Assembly: GCF_000378825.1 (NCBI RefSeq)
Contig: NZ_KB900388.1
Coordinates: 3,102,777 to 3,166,776 of the forward strand
Direction: 5' to 3'
DNA: 64,000 bases
Origin: Salinispora vitiensis
GTDB lineage: Bacteria > Actinomycetota > Actinomycetes > Mycobacteriales > Micromonosporaceae
Shown here: piece by piece, positions 43,679 through 53,013 of the stretch
Layout of the letters: each line of letters starts with the position of its first letter
Numbering within the stretch: position 1 is the stretch's first letter
Translations under genes and position numbers: made by a program
Notes under the pieces: model-generated
Told to the model about the DNA's origin: nothing
The model's input: only the letters and a program-made list of their open reading frames with translations
Databases searched by the model: none

Positions 43679-45967
43679 ATGGCCCCCAATCCACCCGCCG
43701 ACCGGAGGCGACGCGCCGCGCCGCTCGCCGCCGGCATCGCCCTCGCGCTCGCCGTCAGCGGGTTCACCGGCGGCAGCGCGCAGGCCGACGCCGTAGAGCA
43801 GATCATCAACGGCACCTTCGACGACGGCCACGCGCCCTGGTGGTCCACCGGCAACCTCACCCTCGACTCCAGCGACGGCAGGCTCTGCACCGATGTGCCC
43901 GGCGGCACGATCAACCCGTGGGACGCCATCATCGGCCAGGACAACATCTCCCTCCAGGCCGGCGTGACGTACGAGTTCCAGTTCTTCGGCAGCGCCGACC
44001 CAGGCAAGGTCGGCAAGGCGCTGATCCAACTCCCGGTCCCGCCGTACACCCAGTACCTCGCCGCCAACCCGGCGCTGACCGTCTCCGGCGACAGCTACCG
44101 CTACACCTTCACCTCCCCGGTCGACCTGCCGAACGCCCAGGTCGCGTTCCAGATCGGCGGCAGTGCCGAGCCGTGGCGGATCTGCCTGGACGACATCAGC
44201 CTCCTCGGGGACGCCGAGCCAGACGAGTACGAGCCGGACACCGGCCCACGGGTACGCGTGAACCAGGTCGGCTACCTGCCCAAGGGGCCGAAGAACGCCA
44301 CCGTCGTCACCGAGGCGACCGAAGCGCTGCCCTGGCAGCTGCGAAACGACGCCGGGACCGTCGTCGCCAGCGGCACCACCCAACCTCGGGGACTGGATGA
44401 GTCGTCCGGACAACACGTACACAGCATTGACTTCGGCGACTACCAGAAGAAGGGCACCGGCTACACCCTCACCGCCGACGGGGAAACCAGCCGGCCGTTC
44501 GACCTCGGCTCCGACTTCTACGAGCAGCTCCGGCTCGACGCGCTCAAGTTCTACTACACCCAACGCAGCGGCGTGGAGATCCGCGAAGACCTGCGCCCCG
44601 GCTACGGTCGACCGGCCGGGCATGTCGGTGCCGCCCCCAACCAGGGAGACATGTCGGTTCCCTGCCAGCCCGGCGTCTGCGAGTACACACTGGACGTCTC
44701 CGGCGGCTGGTACGACGCGGGCGACCACGGCAAGTACGTCGTCAACGGCGGCATCTCCGTACATCAGCTGATGAGCGAGTACGAGCGCGCCCTCCTGGCC
44801 CCGACCGGCGAGTTCTGGAAGCTGCGCGACGGCACCCTCGACCTGCCGGAGAGCGGCAACTGGGTGCCGGACATTCTCGACGAGGCCCGTTGGGAACAGG
44901 AGTTCCTGCTCAAGATGCAGGTACCGGCGGGGCAGCCCTACGCCGGCATGGCCCACCACAAGATCCACGACGATTCCTGGACCGGTCTTCCGCTCCTGCC
45001 CCACCTCGACCCGAAGCTCCGCGAGCTGCACCCGGTCTCCACCGCGGCGACGCTCAACCTGGCGGCCACCGCCGCCCAGGCCGCCCGGGTCTACCTGCCC
45101 TACGACTGGCGGTTCGCCCTGCGGAACCTCAAAGCCGCGAAGGCGGCGTGGGCGGCGGCGAAGTCCAACCCCGAGATGTACGCCGACCCGAACGACGGCA
45201 ACGGCGGTGGCGCGTACGGCGACGACAACGTCACCGATGAGTTCTACTGGGCCGCCGCCGAGCTGTTCATCACCACCGGCGACCGCGAATACCGGGACTT
45301 CCTGCTCGACTCCCCGCTGCACACGGCGGACGTCTGGCGGGACCGGGGCTTCGACTGGGGCAACACGGCCCAGCTCGGCCGACTCCAGTTGGCAACCCTG
45401 CCCAACGGCCTACCCGACCGGGAGCGAGTCCGGCAGTCTGTCGTCGCCGGCGCCGACAAGTATCTCGCCACGCTGGAGGCGCACCCGTACGGCATCCCGT
45501 ACGCGCCCGCGGACAACACGTACGACTGGGGATCCAACAACCTGATCCTGAACAACGCCATCGTGATGGCGGTGGCGTTCGATATCACCGGCACCGACCG
45601 CTACCGCGACGGCGTCCTGGAGACCATGGATTACATCTTCGGGCGCAACGCTCTCAACCAGTCCTACGTGACCGGGTACGGCGAGGTGGCCTCGGAGAAC
45701 CAGCACAGCCGCTGGTACGCCCACCAACTCAACACCGACCTGCCCAACCCGCCCCGGGGCACCCTGTCCGGAGGTCCCAACTCAAGCATCCAGGACCCGG
45801 TCGCCCAGCAGAAACTGCAGGGGTGCCCGCCGCAGTTCTGCTACCTCGACGACATCGAATCGTGGTCGACCAACGAGCTGACCATCAACTGGAACGCGCC
45901 GCTGGCCTGGCTCGTGGCTTTCGTCGCCGACCAGGACAACGGCGACGCCCGCGGTCGACTGCGTTAG
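43679..45967 (+). CDS. Secreted GH9 endoglucanase with CBM4/9-type domain
   Basis: A 762-residue exported cellulase. The signal peptide has Arg-Arg-Arg-Arg then a hydrophobic stretch (residues 11-36). Residues 38-180 are a carbohydrate-binding module of CBM4/9 type (Ile-Ile-Asn-Gly-Thr-Phe-Asp-Asp, ending Cys-Leu-Asp-Asp-Ile-Ser-Leu). An Ig-like CelD_N domain with Val-Asn-Gln-Val-Gly-Tyr-Leu-Pro follows, then the GH9 barrel. The catalytic Asp lies in [13 protein letters not shown], the acid Glu in the final [10 protein letters not shown]. AGAGGAG precedes the ATG. Confidence 0.94.
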   Translation: MAPNPPADRRRRAAPLAAGIALALAVSGFTGGSAQADAVEQIINGTFDDGHAPWWSTGNLTLDSSDGRLCTDVPGGTINPWDAIIGQDNISLQAGVTYEFQFFGSADPGKVGKALIQLPVPPYTQYLAANPALTVSGDSYRYTFTSPVDLPNAQVAFQIGGSAEPWRICLDDISLLGDAEPDEYEPDTGPRVRVNQVGYLPKGPKNATVVTEATEALPWQLRNDAGTVVASGTTQPRGLDESSGQHVHSIDFGDYQKKGTGYTLTADGETSRPFDLGSDFYEQLRLDALKFYYTQRSGVEIREDLRPGYGRPAGHVGAAPNQGDMSVPCQPGVCEYTLDVSGGWYDAGDHGKYVVNGGISVHQLMSEYERALLAPTGEFWKLRDGTLDLPESGNWVPDILDEARWEQEFLLKMQVPAGQPYAGMAHHKIHDDSWTGLPLLPHLDPKLRELHPVSTAATLNLAATAAQAARVYLPYDWRFALRNLKAAKAAWAAAKSNPEMYADPNDGNGGGAYGDDNVTDEFYWAAAELFITTGDREYRDFLLDSPLHTADVWRDRGFDWGNTAQLGRLQLATLPNGLPDRERVRQSVVAGADKYLATLEAHPYGIPYAPADNTYDWGSNNLILNNAIVMAVAFDITGTDRYRDGVLETMDYIFGRNALNQSYVTGYGEVASENQHSRWYAHQLNTDLPNPPRGTLSGGPNSSIQDPVAQQKLQGCPPQFCYLDDIESWSTNELTINWNAPLAWLVAFVADQDNGDARGRLR

Positions 45968-45979
45968 GTAATCGTGGAC

Positions 45980-46008
45980 CGCCCCGGCCTGACGACCAGG
46001 CCGGGGCG
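45980..46008. terminator. Terminator after the GH9 gene
   Basis: CGCCCCGGCCTG (45980-45991) pairs perfectly with 45997-46008 around ACGAC. A second, outer pair CGTTAGG/CCTAACG (45962-45968 and 46013-46019) frames it and includes both convergent stop codons. Confidence 0.85.
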
Positions 46009-46013
46009 CTCGC

Positions 46014-46196
46014 CTAACGGCGTAGCGCGGCGGTGAAGGAGCGCCAGGAGCCCGGGTCGATAGAGAGCGCCGGACCCGTCGGATCCTTACTGTCCCGCAC
46101 CCCCACCACACCCGGCAGGTTCATCGCCACTTCGACACAGTCGTTGGTCTGAGCACTCCGACTGCTCTTCCGCCAGGTAGCACCTATCAAGTCCAT
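46014..46196 (-). CDS. DUF397 domain protein
   Basis: A 60-residue small protein of DUF397: Trp-Arg-Lys-Ser-Ser-Arg-Ser-Ala-Gln-Thr-Asn-Asp-Cys-Val-Glu-Val-Ala, then Val-Arg-Asp-Ser-Lys-Asp-Pro-Thr-Gly-Pro, then a final Trp-Arg-Ser-Phe-Thr. In Streptomyces such proteins pair with XRE regulators and antagonise or modify them (the BldB/WhiJ type circuits). The upstream gene on the same strand is an XRE/TPR regulator, 153 bases away, which fits. Confidence 0.92.
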   Translation of the reverse strand: MDLIGATWRKSSRSAQTNDCVEVAMNLPGVVGVRDSKDPTGPALSIDPGSWRSFTAALRR

Positions 46197-46349
46197 GACT
46201 CCGTCACTTTCCTCATCAGCTCAATCGACCTCTGTAGATGCAAGACCTCGCCAAGGCTAGCTTCCCAGACCCCGTTGTAGCCGTCCGAGATCCGACGGTT
46301 GATCGAGCATAGCTACATTGAATGGGGACAAAAGCACGCCACCGGGAAC

Positions 46350-47567
46350 CTATCCGGTGCGTTGCGCTACGACGAACTCGGCAATAGCAGGTGCTTTGCG
46401 GGTATGCGGCTGCATCTGACGAGTCAGGCCAGCGATGCGTAGCGAAAGCCGGCCCGAATTGATGTCTCCAACAGCATCGGTAGCCGCCGAAGCAACTCGC
46501 CCCGCTTCGTCAAACTCCCCGGCATACAGCAACGCCTCCGCCAGGCTGAGTTGGTCAAGGGTGCGGTTCCGGGCCAACGACACACCGCGCAGGTCCAGGG
46601 CCCGGTGAAGACGGCTGATGGCGGTTACGGCATGTCGGGGGTTGGTGCGGGCTAGGTCCGTGTACGCAGCGCCGGTGAGGCTGTAGAGCTCTGCCTCGGT
46701 GACGTGTTGGGCGGCCCAGCCGGGAGCGCCGGCCGCGTCTACCTGGGTGAAGGCGTCCTCGGCGTCTCCCACAGCACGACGGACCAGGTCCGTGTGACCT
46801 GCCTGGGCGTGCGCCCACGCCCGGATACAGGTCTGGTTGGCGCGGTCGCCTGCGGTGAACAGGTCGCTGGCACGCTGCGCGGCCGCGTCGAGGAGTGCCA
46901 GCGTCTTGTCGGGGTTACGCAGTTCGATGTTGTGCCCCGCCATCCGCACTACGGTGTGACCGCCGAGGGCGGTATCACCGGCGGTGGTGGCCGCAGACAA
47001 GGCAAGCCAGGCGTGTTCGTCGGCGCTGCGATGGTCTCCAATGTCGCGCGCGATGTACGCGCCGAGGCCGGCAAGTTCGGCGATCGCGACGAGTAGCGCC
47101 GTACGAACCTTCGGTTCGTGGGCAGTGCCGTACAGGGTGGCGGCCCGCTCCAGCAACTGCGCAGCCGGTTGCTGCACGGCCACTCCACCATGTCGAGATA
47201 CCCACCCTCGGTAGACGGCGGTCGTGTCGACGAGGTCAGCAACGTGATCCATGCCGACCTTGCGAGGTGTGGTTGCCGAGGTCAGCGGCCAACCCGCCAC
47301 CGCCATCCCGGCCGTGCTGAGGGCTTGCAGTACCGCGCGCCGCCGCACGTTCTCACCGCCTTCCTCGTTGTCGCCCGCCAAGGCGAAGAGCACACCGTTG
47401 GCACCGAGGGCGTGGTCCAGGCTGGCCGTCATCTCCGGGCCGGGCCTCCGGTGACCGTTTTCCACCTTGCTCAAGTACCCCTGATCACAGGGAACCAGCT
47501 CGGCGAGCTGTTGCAGGGAGAGGTTGGCTTCCAGCCTTCGACGGCGCAGCTCTGCACGAAAACTCAT
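46350..47567 (-). CDS. XRE-family helix-turn-helix regulator with TPR-like domain
   Basis: A 405-residue regulator. The first 60 residues form an XRE helix-turn-helix: Leu-Arg-Arg-Arg-Arg-Leu-Glu-Ala-Asn-Leu-Ser-Leu-Gln-Gln-Leu-Ala, then Gln-Gly-Tyr-Leu-Ser-Lys-Val-Glu-Asn-Gly. Residues 100-395 are helical TPR-like repeats often found in actinomycete regulators of development or secondary metabolism. The start at 47567 follows GAGG. The partner is the DUF397 gene downstream; the divergent small-protein pair may be a target. Confidence 0.9.
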   Translation of the reverse strand: MSFRAELRRRRLEANLSLQQLAELVPCDQGYLSKVENGHRRPGPEMTASLDHALGANGVLFALAGDNEEGGENVRRRAVLQALSTAGMAVAGWPLTSATTPRKVGMDHVADLVDTTAVYRGWVSRHGGVAVQQPAAQLLERAATLYGTAHEPKVRTALLVAIAELAGLGAYIARDIGDHRSADEHAWLALSAATTAGDTALGGHTVVRMAGHNIELRNPDKTLALLDAAAQRASDLFTAGDRANQTCIRAWAHAQAGHTDLVRRAVGDAEDAFTQVDAAGAPGWAAQHVTEAELYSLTGAAYTDLARTNPRHAVTAISRLHRALDLRGVSLARNRTLDQLSLAEALLYAGEFDEAGRVASAATDAVGDINSGRLSLRIAGLTRQMQPHTRKAPAIAEFVVAQRTG

Positions 47568-47779
47568 GATGCCTCGCTCCTTGGCAATATGCCTCGCTGC
47601 TGGCATGGGGCAACCGCATAGGGATCTGATTGTCCCCTCGTAGGGTCAATCCGCACAGCCCGCTACGCCGCTATTGCCCAAAGTGATCATGGAGAGCGAG
47701 TGGCCGTCCGTCCCACCGGCCGGGCGAACCTTACCGCCGGGGCCGTGACACTCACAGTGGATTCAAGAAGGGCCGCGTC

Positions 47780-48082
47780 ATGTCTCGATCTATCCGAAAC
47801 TGGCTTCCCCACGCATTCCGGTGGCCGCGCAACCAACGCCCCATACCGCTCGCACCCCGGCACCGCCGGGTCTGGCGCGGCCCCCGCCCCCAGTGCTCCT
47901 GCGGCCTACGCTGGCGAACCTGCCCGGACCGCCACGCGACCGTGCCAACCGAACCCACCACCGCCGCGCCCCCACCGAACCGCCCCGCGTGGAACGCCCC
48001 CACCGTAGCCGAACCCCAGGTCGGCCGGGTCGGCTGGCTCACCCCCGCCCAAACGTGGCGCGCCAACGGCGGCAAGTGGTGA
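47780..48082 (+). CDS. Small Arg/Pro/Trp-rich hypothetical protein
   Basis: A 100-residue basic protein with two Cys in Gln-Cys-Ser-Cys-Gly-Leu-Arg-Trp-Arg-Thr-Cys and a conserved-looking C-terminus Gly-Trp-Leu-Thr-Pro-Ala-Gln-Thr-Trp-Arg-Ala-Asn. I have seen such small proteins in front of the next gene in Micromonosporaceae but know no function. AAGAAGGG precedes the ATG. The stop overlaps the next GTG start (GTGA). Confidence 0.68.
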   Translation: MSRSIRNWLPHAFRWPRNQRPIPLAPRHRRVWRGPRPQCSCGLRWRTCPDRHATVPTEPTTAAPPPNRPAWNAPTVAEPQVGRVGWLTPAQTWRANGGKW

Positions 48083-48378
48083 CCCCTCCCGCCGCCCGAT
48101 CGCATCTGCCGCTGCGCCCACTCTGGATCTGCCGCACCTGCGCCGCACCCTGGCCCTGCGCCACCGCCCGACTCACCCTGCGCCACGAGTACGCCAAGGA
48201 TCTCGTCGCACTCCGGATCTACCTCTGCGCCCAACTTCACGACGCCGCAGCCGACCTGCACAAGCTCCACCTACAGAATGGCCCAGATCCCAAAGCCCTC
48301 TTCGACCGCTTCCTCGCCTGGACACCCCGAAGCAACCCGCCGGCGATGAATTCAGATCAGGATGACGGGGTTGGTTAG
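48079..48378 (+). CDS. Small Cys-motif protein, hypothetical
   Basis: A 99-residue protein with Trp-Ile-Cys-Arg-Thr-Cys-Ala-Ala-Pro-Trp-Pro-Cys near the front, then a helix Arg-His-Glu-Tyr-Ala-Lys-Asp-Leu-Val-Ala-Leu, then Leu-Phe-Asp-Arg-Phe-Leu-Ala-Trp. The three Cys may bind zinc. Databases sometimes label relatives flavin reductase without support. It is translationally coupled to the previous gene and transcribed away from the XRE regulator. Confidence 0.72.
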   Translation: MTPPAARSHLPLRPLWICRTCAAPWPCATARLTLRHEYAKDLVALRIYLCAQLHDAAADLHKLHLQNGPDPKALFDRFLAWTPRSNPPAMNSDQDDGVG

Positions 48379-48865
48379 CACCGCCACTCGGTGGGGGCAC
48401 ACCAGTGAGCTGGGCGGGCGACCGAGCGTCGTCCTGCCGGGACTAGGCGGTGCGGTGCCGCCCGCTGTCGAGCTGCCCGCATAGCTGGGGCGCAGCAATG
48501 CCCCGTGCCCGCCCAGCAGCCCGGGGCGAGCCTTGGCGTCGGTCCCGCCGGTGGGGCAGCTCGACAGCGAAACTAACCCTGACAGCTACCTCGGGCACAA
48601 CATCCCGGTGGGGCTGACGCCCTGGCGGCCAGCAGCATTGGCATCTTCACACCGACCACCAAAAAGCCACCTGATCATCCAACGTCACGACCCACTACGC
48701 GGAAAGGCTCAGTGAGTCAGCGGGGGACCGGAATGTCGGTGGGTGATGATGACATCGATGGAGGCGAGCTTTCCGTGATCATGACACCTCAGCGACCCCG
48801 GAGAGGTGGGCAGGAGCGCTGTTCCCGGCTCGCGAAGCAGGATGCCAGCAACCGGTGGAGGTTTC
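48379..48865. other. Intergenic region of 487 bases with a long inverted repeat
   Basis: No protein-like frame. The main feature is a 15-bp perfect inverted repeat (48464-48478 and 48554-48568) enclosing 75 GC-rich bases with further short self-complementary parts. The last 150 bases should contain the promoter for the RibD-like gene. Confidence 0.45.
48464..48568. repeat. 15-bp perfect inverted repeat enclosing a structured loop
   Basis: GCTGTCGAGCTGCCC at 48464-48478 is complementary to 48554-48568. The inner 75 bases contain GGGGC/GCCCC segments that could pair. It might be a terminator of the small-protein pair, a structured RNA, or a mobile-element scar. Confidence 0.55.
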
Positions 48866-49408
48866 ATGGGAAAAGTCGTGTTGGATATGACGATGTCGGT
48901 AGATGGTTGCATCGCCGCCGCGGACGGTGGGCCCGCCGGGCTGCATGACTGGTTCTTCGCACCCTCGCCGGAGAGCCAGGCGATCGTCGAGGAGTTGCAG
49001 CGCAGCATGGGCGCGATGGTCATGGGGCGACGCACCTACGACCAGGGTGCCAGCCAGGACGGGTTCGTGGACAACCCGTTCCCGGTCGAGCACTTCGTCG
49101 TCTCGCACAGCGCGCCGGAGCAGGTGGCCAAAGGGGACACTGTCTTCCACTTCATTCCGGACGTGGCCGAGGCCGTACGGCGGGCGCAGACCGCCGCGGG
49201 CGCACGCGAGGTCATCATCGGCGGCGGCGCCCAGCTCGCCCAGCAGTGCCTGGCCGCGGGGCTCGTTGACGAGATGCGGCTGGCGGTACGGCCCATGGTG
49301 ATCGACGGCGGGATCAAGCTGTTCGACGCTACCGCCCTGCGGTTGGAGAACAAGGGTGTAATCGATACGCCCCAGGCGACCCACCTGCGGTTTAAGATCC
49401 TGCGCTGA
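48866..49408 (+). CDS. Dihydrofolate reductase-like protein (RibD C-terminal domain family)
   Basis: A 180-residue protein of the RibD_C/DHFR-like fold: Val-Val-Leu-Asp-Met-Thr-Met-Ser-Val-Asp-Gly-Cys-Ile-Ala at the start, Met-Val-Met-Gly-Arg-Arg-Thr-Tyr-Asp, and Ile-Ile-Gly-Gly-Gly-Ala-Gln-Leu-Ala. The pattern implies NADPH binding and reduction of a small molecule. Many actinomycetes have several stand-alone copies of unknown substrate. GGAGG lies 5 bases before the ATG at 48866; an earlier ATG is not needed. Confidence 0.9.
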   Translation: MGKVVLDMTMSVDGCIAAADGGPAGLHDWFFAPSPESQAIVEELQRSMGAMVMGRRTYDQGASQDGFVDNPFPVEHFVVSHSAPEQVAKGDTVFHFIPDVAEAVRRAQTAAGAREVIIGGGAQLAQQCLAAGLVDEMRLAVRPMVIDGGIKLFDATALRLENKGVIDTPQATHLRFKILR

Positions 49409-49412
49409 GCTG

Positions 49413-49454
49413 GGTGTTCCCTGGGGCGCGGAGGCCCCGCCTCCAGGGAACACC
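49413..49454 (+). terminator. Terminator after the RibD-like gene
   Basis: GGTGTTCCCTGG at 49413-49424 pairs perfectly with 49443-49454, with a further GC-rich stem in the loop. Confidence 0.82.
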
Positions 49455-49667
49455 AGGCGGCCCGGATGACACCCAACCCCGCCACCGCCCAACCCCGCCA
49501 CCGCCCGCACGCCCTGGCCCTCAGCCCGGCCTCCGACCCTCGCCCCTCGGCCCTCGACCCTCGGTTCAGCTCGCTGCCCCCAGTTGATGGCTTGTCAGGA
49601 CTCCGAGTGATCTCAGCCGCTAGCTTGAGGAGGTTAAGCGCATCTCCGAGCAACCCTGGAGCGCCGA

Positions 49668-49958
49668 ATGCCACACCTGACCATTGTTGTTGACGTTCGC
49701 GCCAAGCCGGACCAGGTGGAACCACTCAAGGCCGAGCTCAGGAGGGTTGTCCCGCTCATCCGCCAGGAGAACGGGTGCATCGACTACTACCTCCATCAGG
49801 ACAACAGCGACCCCACCCGTTTTCTCGTTTACGAGAACTGGGAGTCCCATGAACTCTGGCAGGTGCACATGAACCGCTCACACGTGCAAGAGCATGGGGA
49901 AGCCACCGCCGACAAGATCGCTGAATGCACGCGGTACGAGATGAGTCAGATTGATTGA
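49668..49958 (+). CDS. Antibiotic biosynthesis monooxygenase (ABM) family protein
   Basis: A 96-residue dimeric alpha/beta barrel protein. It shows the ABM pattern Leu-Thr-Ile-Val-Val-Asp-Val-Arg-Ala, then Glu-Asn-Gly-Cys-Ile-Asp-Tyr-Tyr-Leu-His-Gln, then Phe-Leu-Val-Tyr-Glu-Asn-Trp. Members include quinone monooxygenases and quorum-signal handling proteins; the substrate here is open. GGAG lies 7-8 bases before the ATG. It stands alone, in front of the convergent fumC. Confidence 0.9.
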   Translation: MPHLTIVVDVRAKPDQVEPLKAELRRVVPLIRQENGCIDYYLHQDNSDPTRFLVYENWESHELWQVHMNRSHVQEHGEATADKIAECTRYEMSQID

Positions 49959-50002
49959 GTCCGGCCCCATACGTCGACGGCAGGCCCTTGCCCCTCCGCC
50001 CA

Positions 50003-51403
50003 TCAGGGGTGGGTCATCCGGAGCAGGTCGAGCGCCTCGTCAAGCTGCTCCCCGGTGAGCTTGCCGGACTCCAGGTGCCCCCGGGAAACCACCACCTCCC
50101 GGATCGAAACCTGCTTCGCGAGAGCCTCCTTCGCGATCGAAGCGGCCTCGTCGTACCCGAGATGTCGGTTGAGCGGGGTGACGATGGACGGCGAGCCCTC
50201 CGCGTACGCCAAACAGACCTCGGCGTCCACGACCAGGCCGACCACGCACCGGTCCGCCAACAGCCGCCCCGAGGCGGCCAGCAACTTGATCGACTCCAGC
50301 AGGTTGCGGGCCATCACCGGGAGCATGACGTTCAACTCGAAGTCGCCCTGGGAACCGGCGAAGGCGACCGCCGCGTCGTTGCCGATCACCTGCGCACAGA
50401 CCTGGCGGACCGCCTCACAGACCACCGGGTTCACCTTGCCCGGCATGATCGACGATCCGGGCTGGAGGTCCGGGATCCGCAACTCCCGCAGCCCGGCGCG
50501 GGGCCCGGAGCCCATCCAGCGGATGTCGTTGGCCATCTTGTAGAGACCGACCGCGATCGTCCGCAGCTGCCCGGAGGTCTCCACCAGCGCGTCCCGGGCG
50601 CCCTGCGCCTCGAAGTGGTTCCGCGCCTCGGTCAGCGGCAGCCCCGTCGAGTCGCGCAGCCGCTCCACCACCCGCGCCGCGAAGCCCAGCGGAGTGTTGA
50701 TGCCGGTGCCGACGGCGGTGCCACCCAACGGCAGCTCGGCCAGGCGGGGCAGGGCCGACTCCAGCCGCTCGATGCCGTAGCGGACCTGCGCGGCGTACCC
50801 GCCGAACTCCTGACCGAGCGTGACCGGCGTGGCGTCCATCAGGTGGGTACGCCCCGCCTTGACCACATCCCCGAACTCAGCGGCCTTGCCCTCCAACGCC
50901 TCCGCCAGGTGCACCAGCGAGGGCAGCAGGTCCCGGGTCACGAACTCGGTGGCGGCCAGGTGGATCGAGGACGGGAAGACGTCGTTGCTCGACTGCGACG
51001 CGTTCACGTCGTCGTTGGGGTGCACGTCGGCGCCGAGCTCACGACCGGCCAGGGTGGCGATCACCTCGTTGGTGTTCATGTTCGACGACGTGCCAGAGCC
51101 GGTCTGGAAGACGTCGACGGGGAACTGGTCGTCGTACCCGCCGTCGGCCACGTGCGCCGCGGCGGCGGCGATCGCGGCGGCCACATTCGCGTCGATCACC
51201 CCCAGCTCACCGTTGACCTCGGCCGCGGCTCCCTTGATCTGGGCCAGCGCCCGGATCTGGGCCGGCTCCATCCCCCGCCCGGAGATCGGGAAGTTCTGCA
51301 CCGCGCGCTGGGTCTGGGCCCGCCACAGCGCCGCGGCCGGCACCTCCACGTCGCCCATCGAGTCGCGTTCGATCCGGTAGCCCGTCGCCTCAGGATTCGT
51401 CAC
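50003..51403 (-). CDS. fumC: Class II fumarate hydratase
   Basis: A 466-residue, oxygen-stable, iron-free fumarase that interconverts fumarate and malate in the TCA cycle. The family signature [11 protein letters not shown] lies near residue 315, with [10 protein letters not shown] near residue 95 and His-Pro-Asn-Asp-Asp-Val-Asn near 125. All fumarase substrate motifs are present, so aspartase or argininosuccinate lyase is unlikely. GTG start. A class I fumarase is encoded 6 kb further on. Confidence 0.95.
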   Translation of the reverse strand: MTNPEATGYRIERDSMGDVEVPAAALWRAQTQRAVQNFPISGRGMEPAQIRALAQIKGAAAEVNGELGVIDANVAAAIAAAAAHVADGGYDDQFPVDVFQTGSGTSSNMNTNEVIATLAGRELGADVHPNDDVNASQSSNDVFPSSIHLAATEFVTRDLLPSLVHLAEALEGKAAEFGDVVKAGRTHLMDATPVTLGQEFGGYAAQVRYGIERLESALPRLAELPLGGTAVGTGINTPLGFAARVVERLRDSTGLPLTEARNHFEAQGARDALVETSGQLRTIAVGLYKMANDIRWMGSGPRAGLRELRIPDLQPGSSIMPGKVNPVVCEAVRQVCAQVIGNDAAVAFAGSQGDFELNVMLPVMARNLLESIKLLAASGRLLADRCVVGLVVDAEVCLAYAEGSPSIVTPLNRHLGYDEAASIAKEALAKQVSIREVVVSRGHLESGKLTGEQLDEALDLLRMTHP

Positions 51404-51456
51404 CCCACCATCCTGCCGCGCACGACGGCCCCGCGCGGATATTCACCCCGAGCCGC

Positions 51457-52857
51457 TCAACCGGTCCTGATCATCCGGACCGCGGCGGCCAAGGCGGCGG
51501 CGGCCCCGACCAGCGAGTCGCGGGAGTGGATGGCATACCCGACGACGAGCCCCGGTGTCGGTGGGCGATGGTGGCAGGCGAAGTGATCCGCCCCCCGCAC
51601 GACCACGCCGAGTCGCGCGGCGGCATCCACCAACGCCCGTTCGTCAACGTACGGCGGAATCGCCAGGAACGTATGCAGACCGGCGGGTGAGCCGATCAAC
51701 CTGAAGTCGGGCAGCAGGTTGGCGACCGCGGCGGTAAACGCCTCCAGCCGCTCCCGGTAGCGCCGGCGCATCCGGCGCAGGTGCCGCTCGAGGCGTCCGG
51801 TGGCGATGAAGTGGGCGTACCCGAGCTGATCGATGGTGGAGCTGCCCAGGTCCTGACGGGCGCGGGCCCGCTCCAGCGCCGGCGTGAGGTGCGCGGGCAC
51901 GGCGAGCCACCCCAGCCGAAGCCCCGGGGCGAGCGTCTTGCTGGCGGACCCGCCGTAGACCACCCGTTCGGGAGCGAGGCCCTGGACGGCGGGAGGACGT
52001 TCGGCATCGTCAAACCAGAATTCCGCGTCGTAGTCGTCCTCGACGATGAGCCCGTCGACCTGCCGCGCCCAGGCCACCAGCGCCGTACGCCGCGACTCGG
52101 ACAGCACGACACCGGTCGGGAACTGGTGCACCGGTGTCACCAGCACCGCCCGCGCCTCGCTGGCGGCCAGGGCCCGAACGTCGATCCCCTCATCGTCAAC
52201 CGGCACCGGCACCGGACGCAGCCCGATGTCTTCAAGGAACCTTCGCTGCCCCGGATGTCCGGGGTCCTCAACGGCGACGGTCGCGTGTCCGAGATCCAAC
52301 AGCATGTTCGACAGCAGCGCGAGGCCCTGCGCGAAGCCCGCGGTGGCCATCAAGGTGTCGGCGGTGGTGCGGACAGCCCGAACCCGTCCGAGGTAGGACG
52401 TGAGTTCGCTCCGCAGCTCCGCCACCCCGGCCAGGGCGGGATACTCCAGATGCTCCGGCGTCGCGGTCTGCAGCACCCGCCGCAGGCAGGTGAGCCACTC
52501 GGCGCGGGGGAAGCCGCTGACATCCGCGAGCCCGGTGCGGAGGTCCCACCGCGCGGAAACGGTGCCGACGGCGGACACCCCGGTGACGGCACCGTCCTGG
52601 GCGGAAGCCAGATTCGCGACCCGAGTGCCGGAGCGGTCCACCGAGATCAGGTAACCCTCGGCGGTCAGTTGCTGGTACGCCTCGACCACCACGCTGCGTG
52701 CGACCCGTAGGTCGGCCGCGAGTAGTCGGCTGGACGGCAACGGCGCCCCGGGCCGCAGGGCACCGGCCTCGATCATGCTCTTGACGCCGCTACGCAGCTG
52801 TTCGATCAGCGGCGTTGTTGACTGTCGGTCCAGATTGAGTTGGAGCTGCCGTGCCAT
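51457..52857 (-). CDS. MocR/PdxR-family regulator (GntR wing plus aminotransferase domain)
   Basis: A 466-residue regulator. Residues 15-80 form the GntR helix-turn-helix: Pro-Leu-Ile-Glu-Gln-Leu-Arg, Leu-Pro-Ser-Ser-Arg-Leu-Leu-Ala-Ala-Asp-Leu, Ala-Tyr-Gln-Gln-Leu-Thr-Ala-Glu-Gly-Tyr. The remainder is a fold-type I aminotransferase domain with the PLP lysine in Gly-Ser-Ala-Ser-Lys-Thr-Leu-Ala-Pro. Such proteins sense PLP with or without an amino acid. The ATG at 52857 fits; direct repeats overlap and precede it. It is divergent from an EamA transporter and likely controls it. Confidence 0.92.
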   Translation of the reverse strand: MARQLQLNLDRQSTTPLIEQLRSGVKSMIEAGALRPGAPLPSSRLLAADLRVARSVVVEAYQQLTAEGYLISVDRSGTRVANLASAQDGAVTGVSAVGTVSARWDLRTGLADVSGFPRAEWLTCLRRVLQTATPEHLEYPALAGVAELRSELTSYLGRVRAVRTTADTLMATAGFAQGLALLSNMLLDLGHATVAVEDPGHPGQRRFLEDIGLRPVPVPVDDEGIDVRALAASEARAVLVTPVHQFPTGVVLSESRRTALVAWARQVDGLIVEDDYDAEFWFDDAERPPAVQGLAPERVVYGGSASKTLAPGLRLGWLAVPAHLTPALERARARQDLGSSTIDQLGYAHFIATGRLERHLRRMRRRYRERLEAFTAAVANLLPDFRLIGSPAGLHTFLAIPPYVDERALVDAAARLGVVVRGADHFACHHRPPTPGLVVGYAIHSRDSLVGAAAALAAAVRMIRTG

Positions 52858-52891
52858 CTGGTCTGGTCTCACCTTCCCCAACTGGTCTGGT
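52858..52891. promoter_or_regulatory. MocR operator: two direct repeats
   Basis: CTGGTCTGGT occurs at 52858-52867 and 52882-52891, in the same orientation, 24 bases apart. MocR regulators bind direct repeats, often with a CTGGTC core. The first copy touches the regulator's start codon, which would give self-repression. Confidence 0.62.
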
Positions 52892-53013
52892 GCCCGACCC
52901 ACCAGGCCGGCTTCACTAAAAGCGATCACGCAGGAACGACGTGACATCACGGCAATCGCCACGCTAAAGCAACGGACCGGTAGACCACGCCGCCGCGTCA
53001 AGGAGAGAGCATT

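Noticed and set aside
43520..45322. Minus-strand open frame of 600 codons
   Set aside because: Antisense to the GH9 cellulase, which has clear catalytic motifs.
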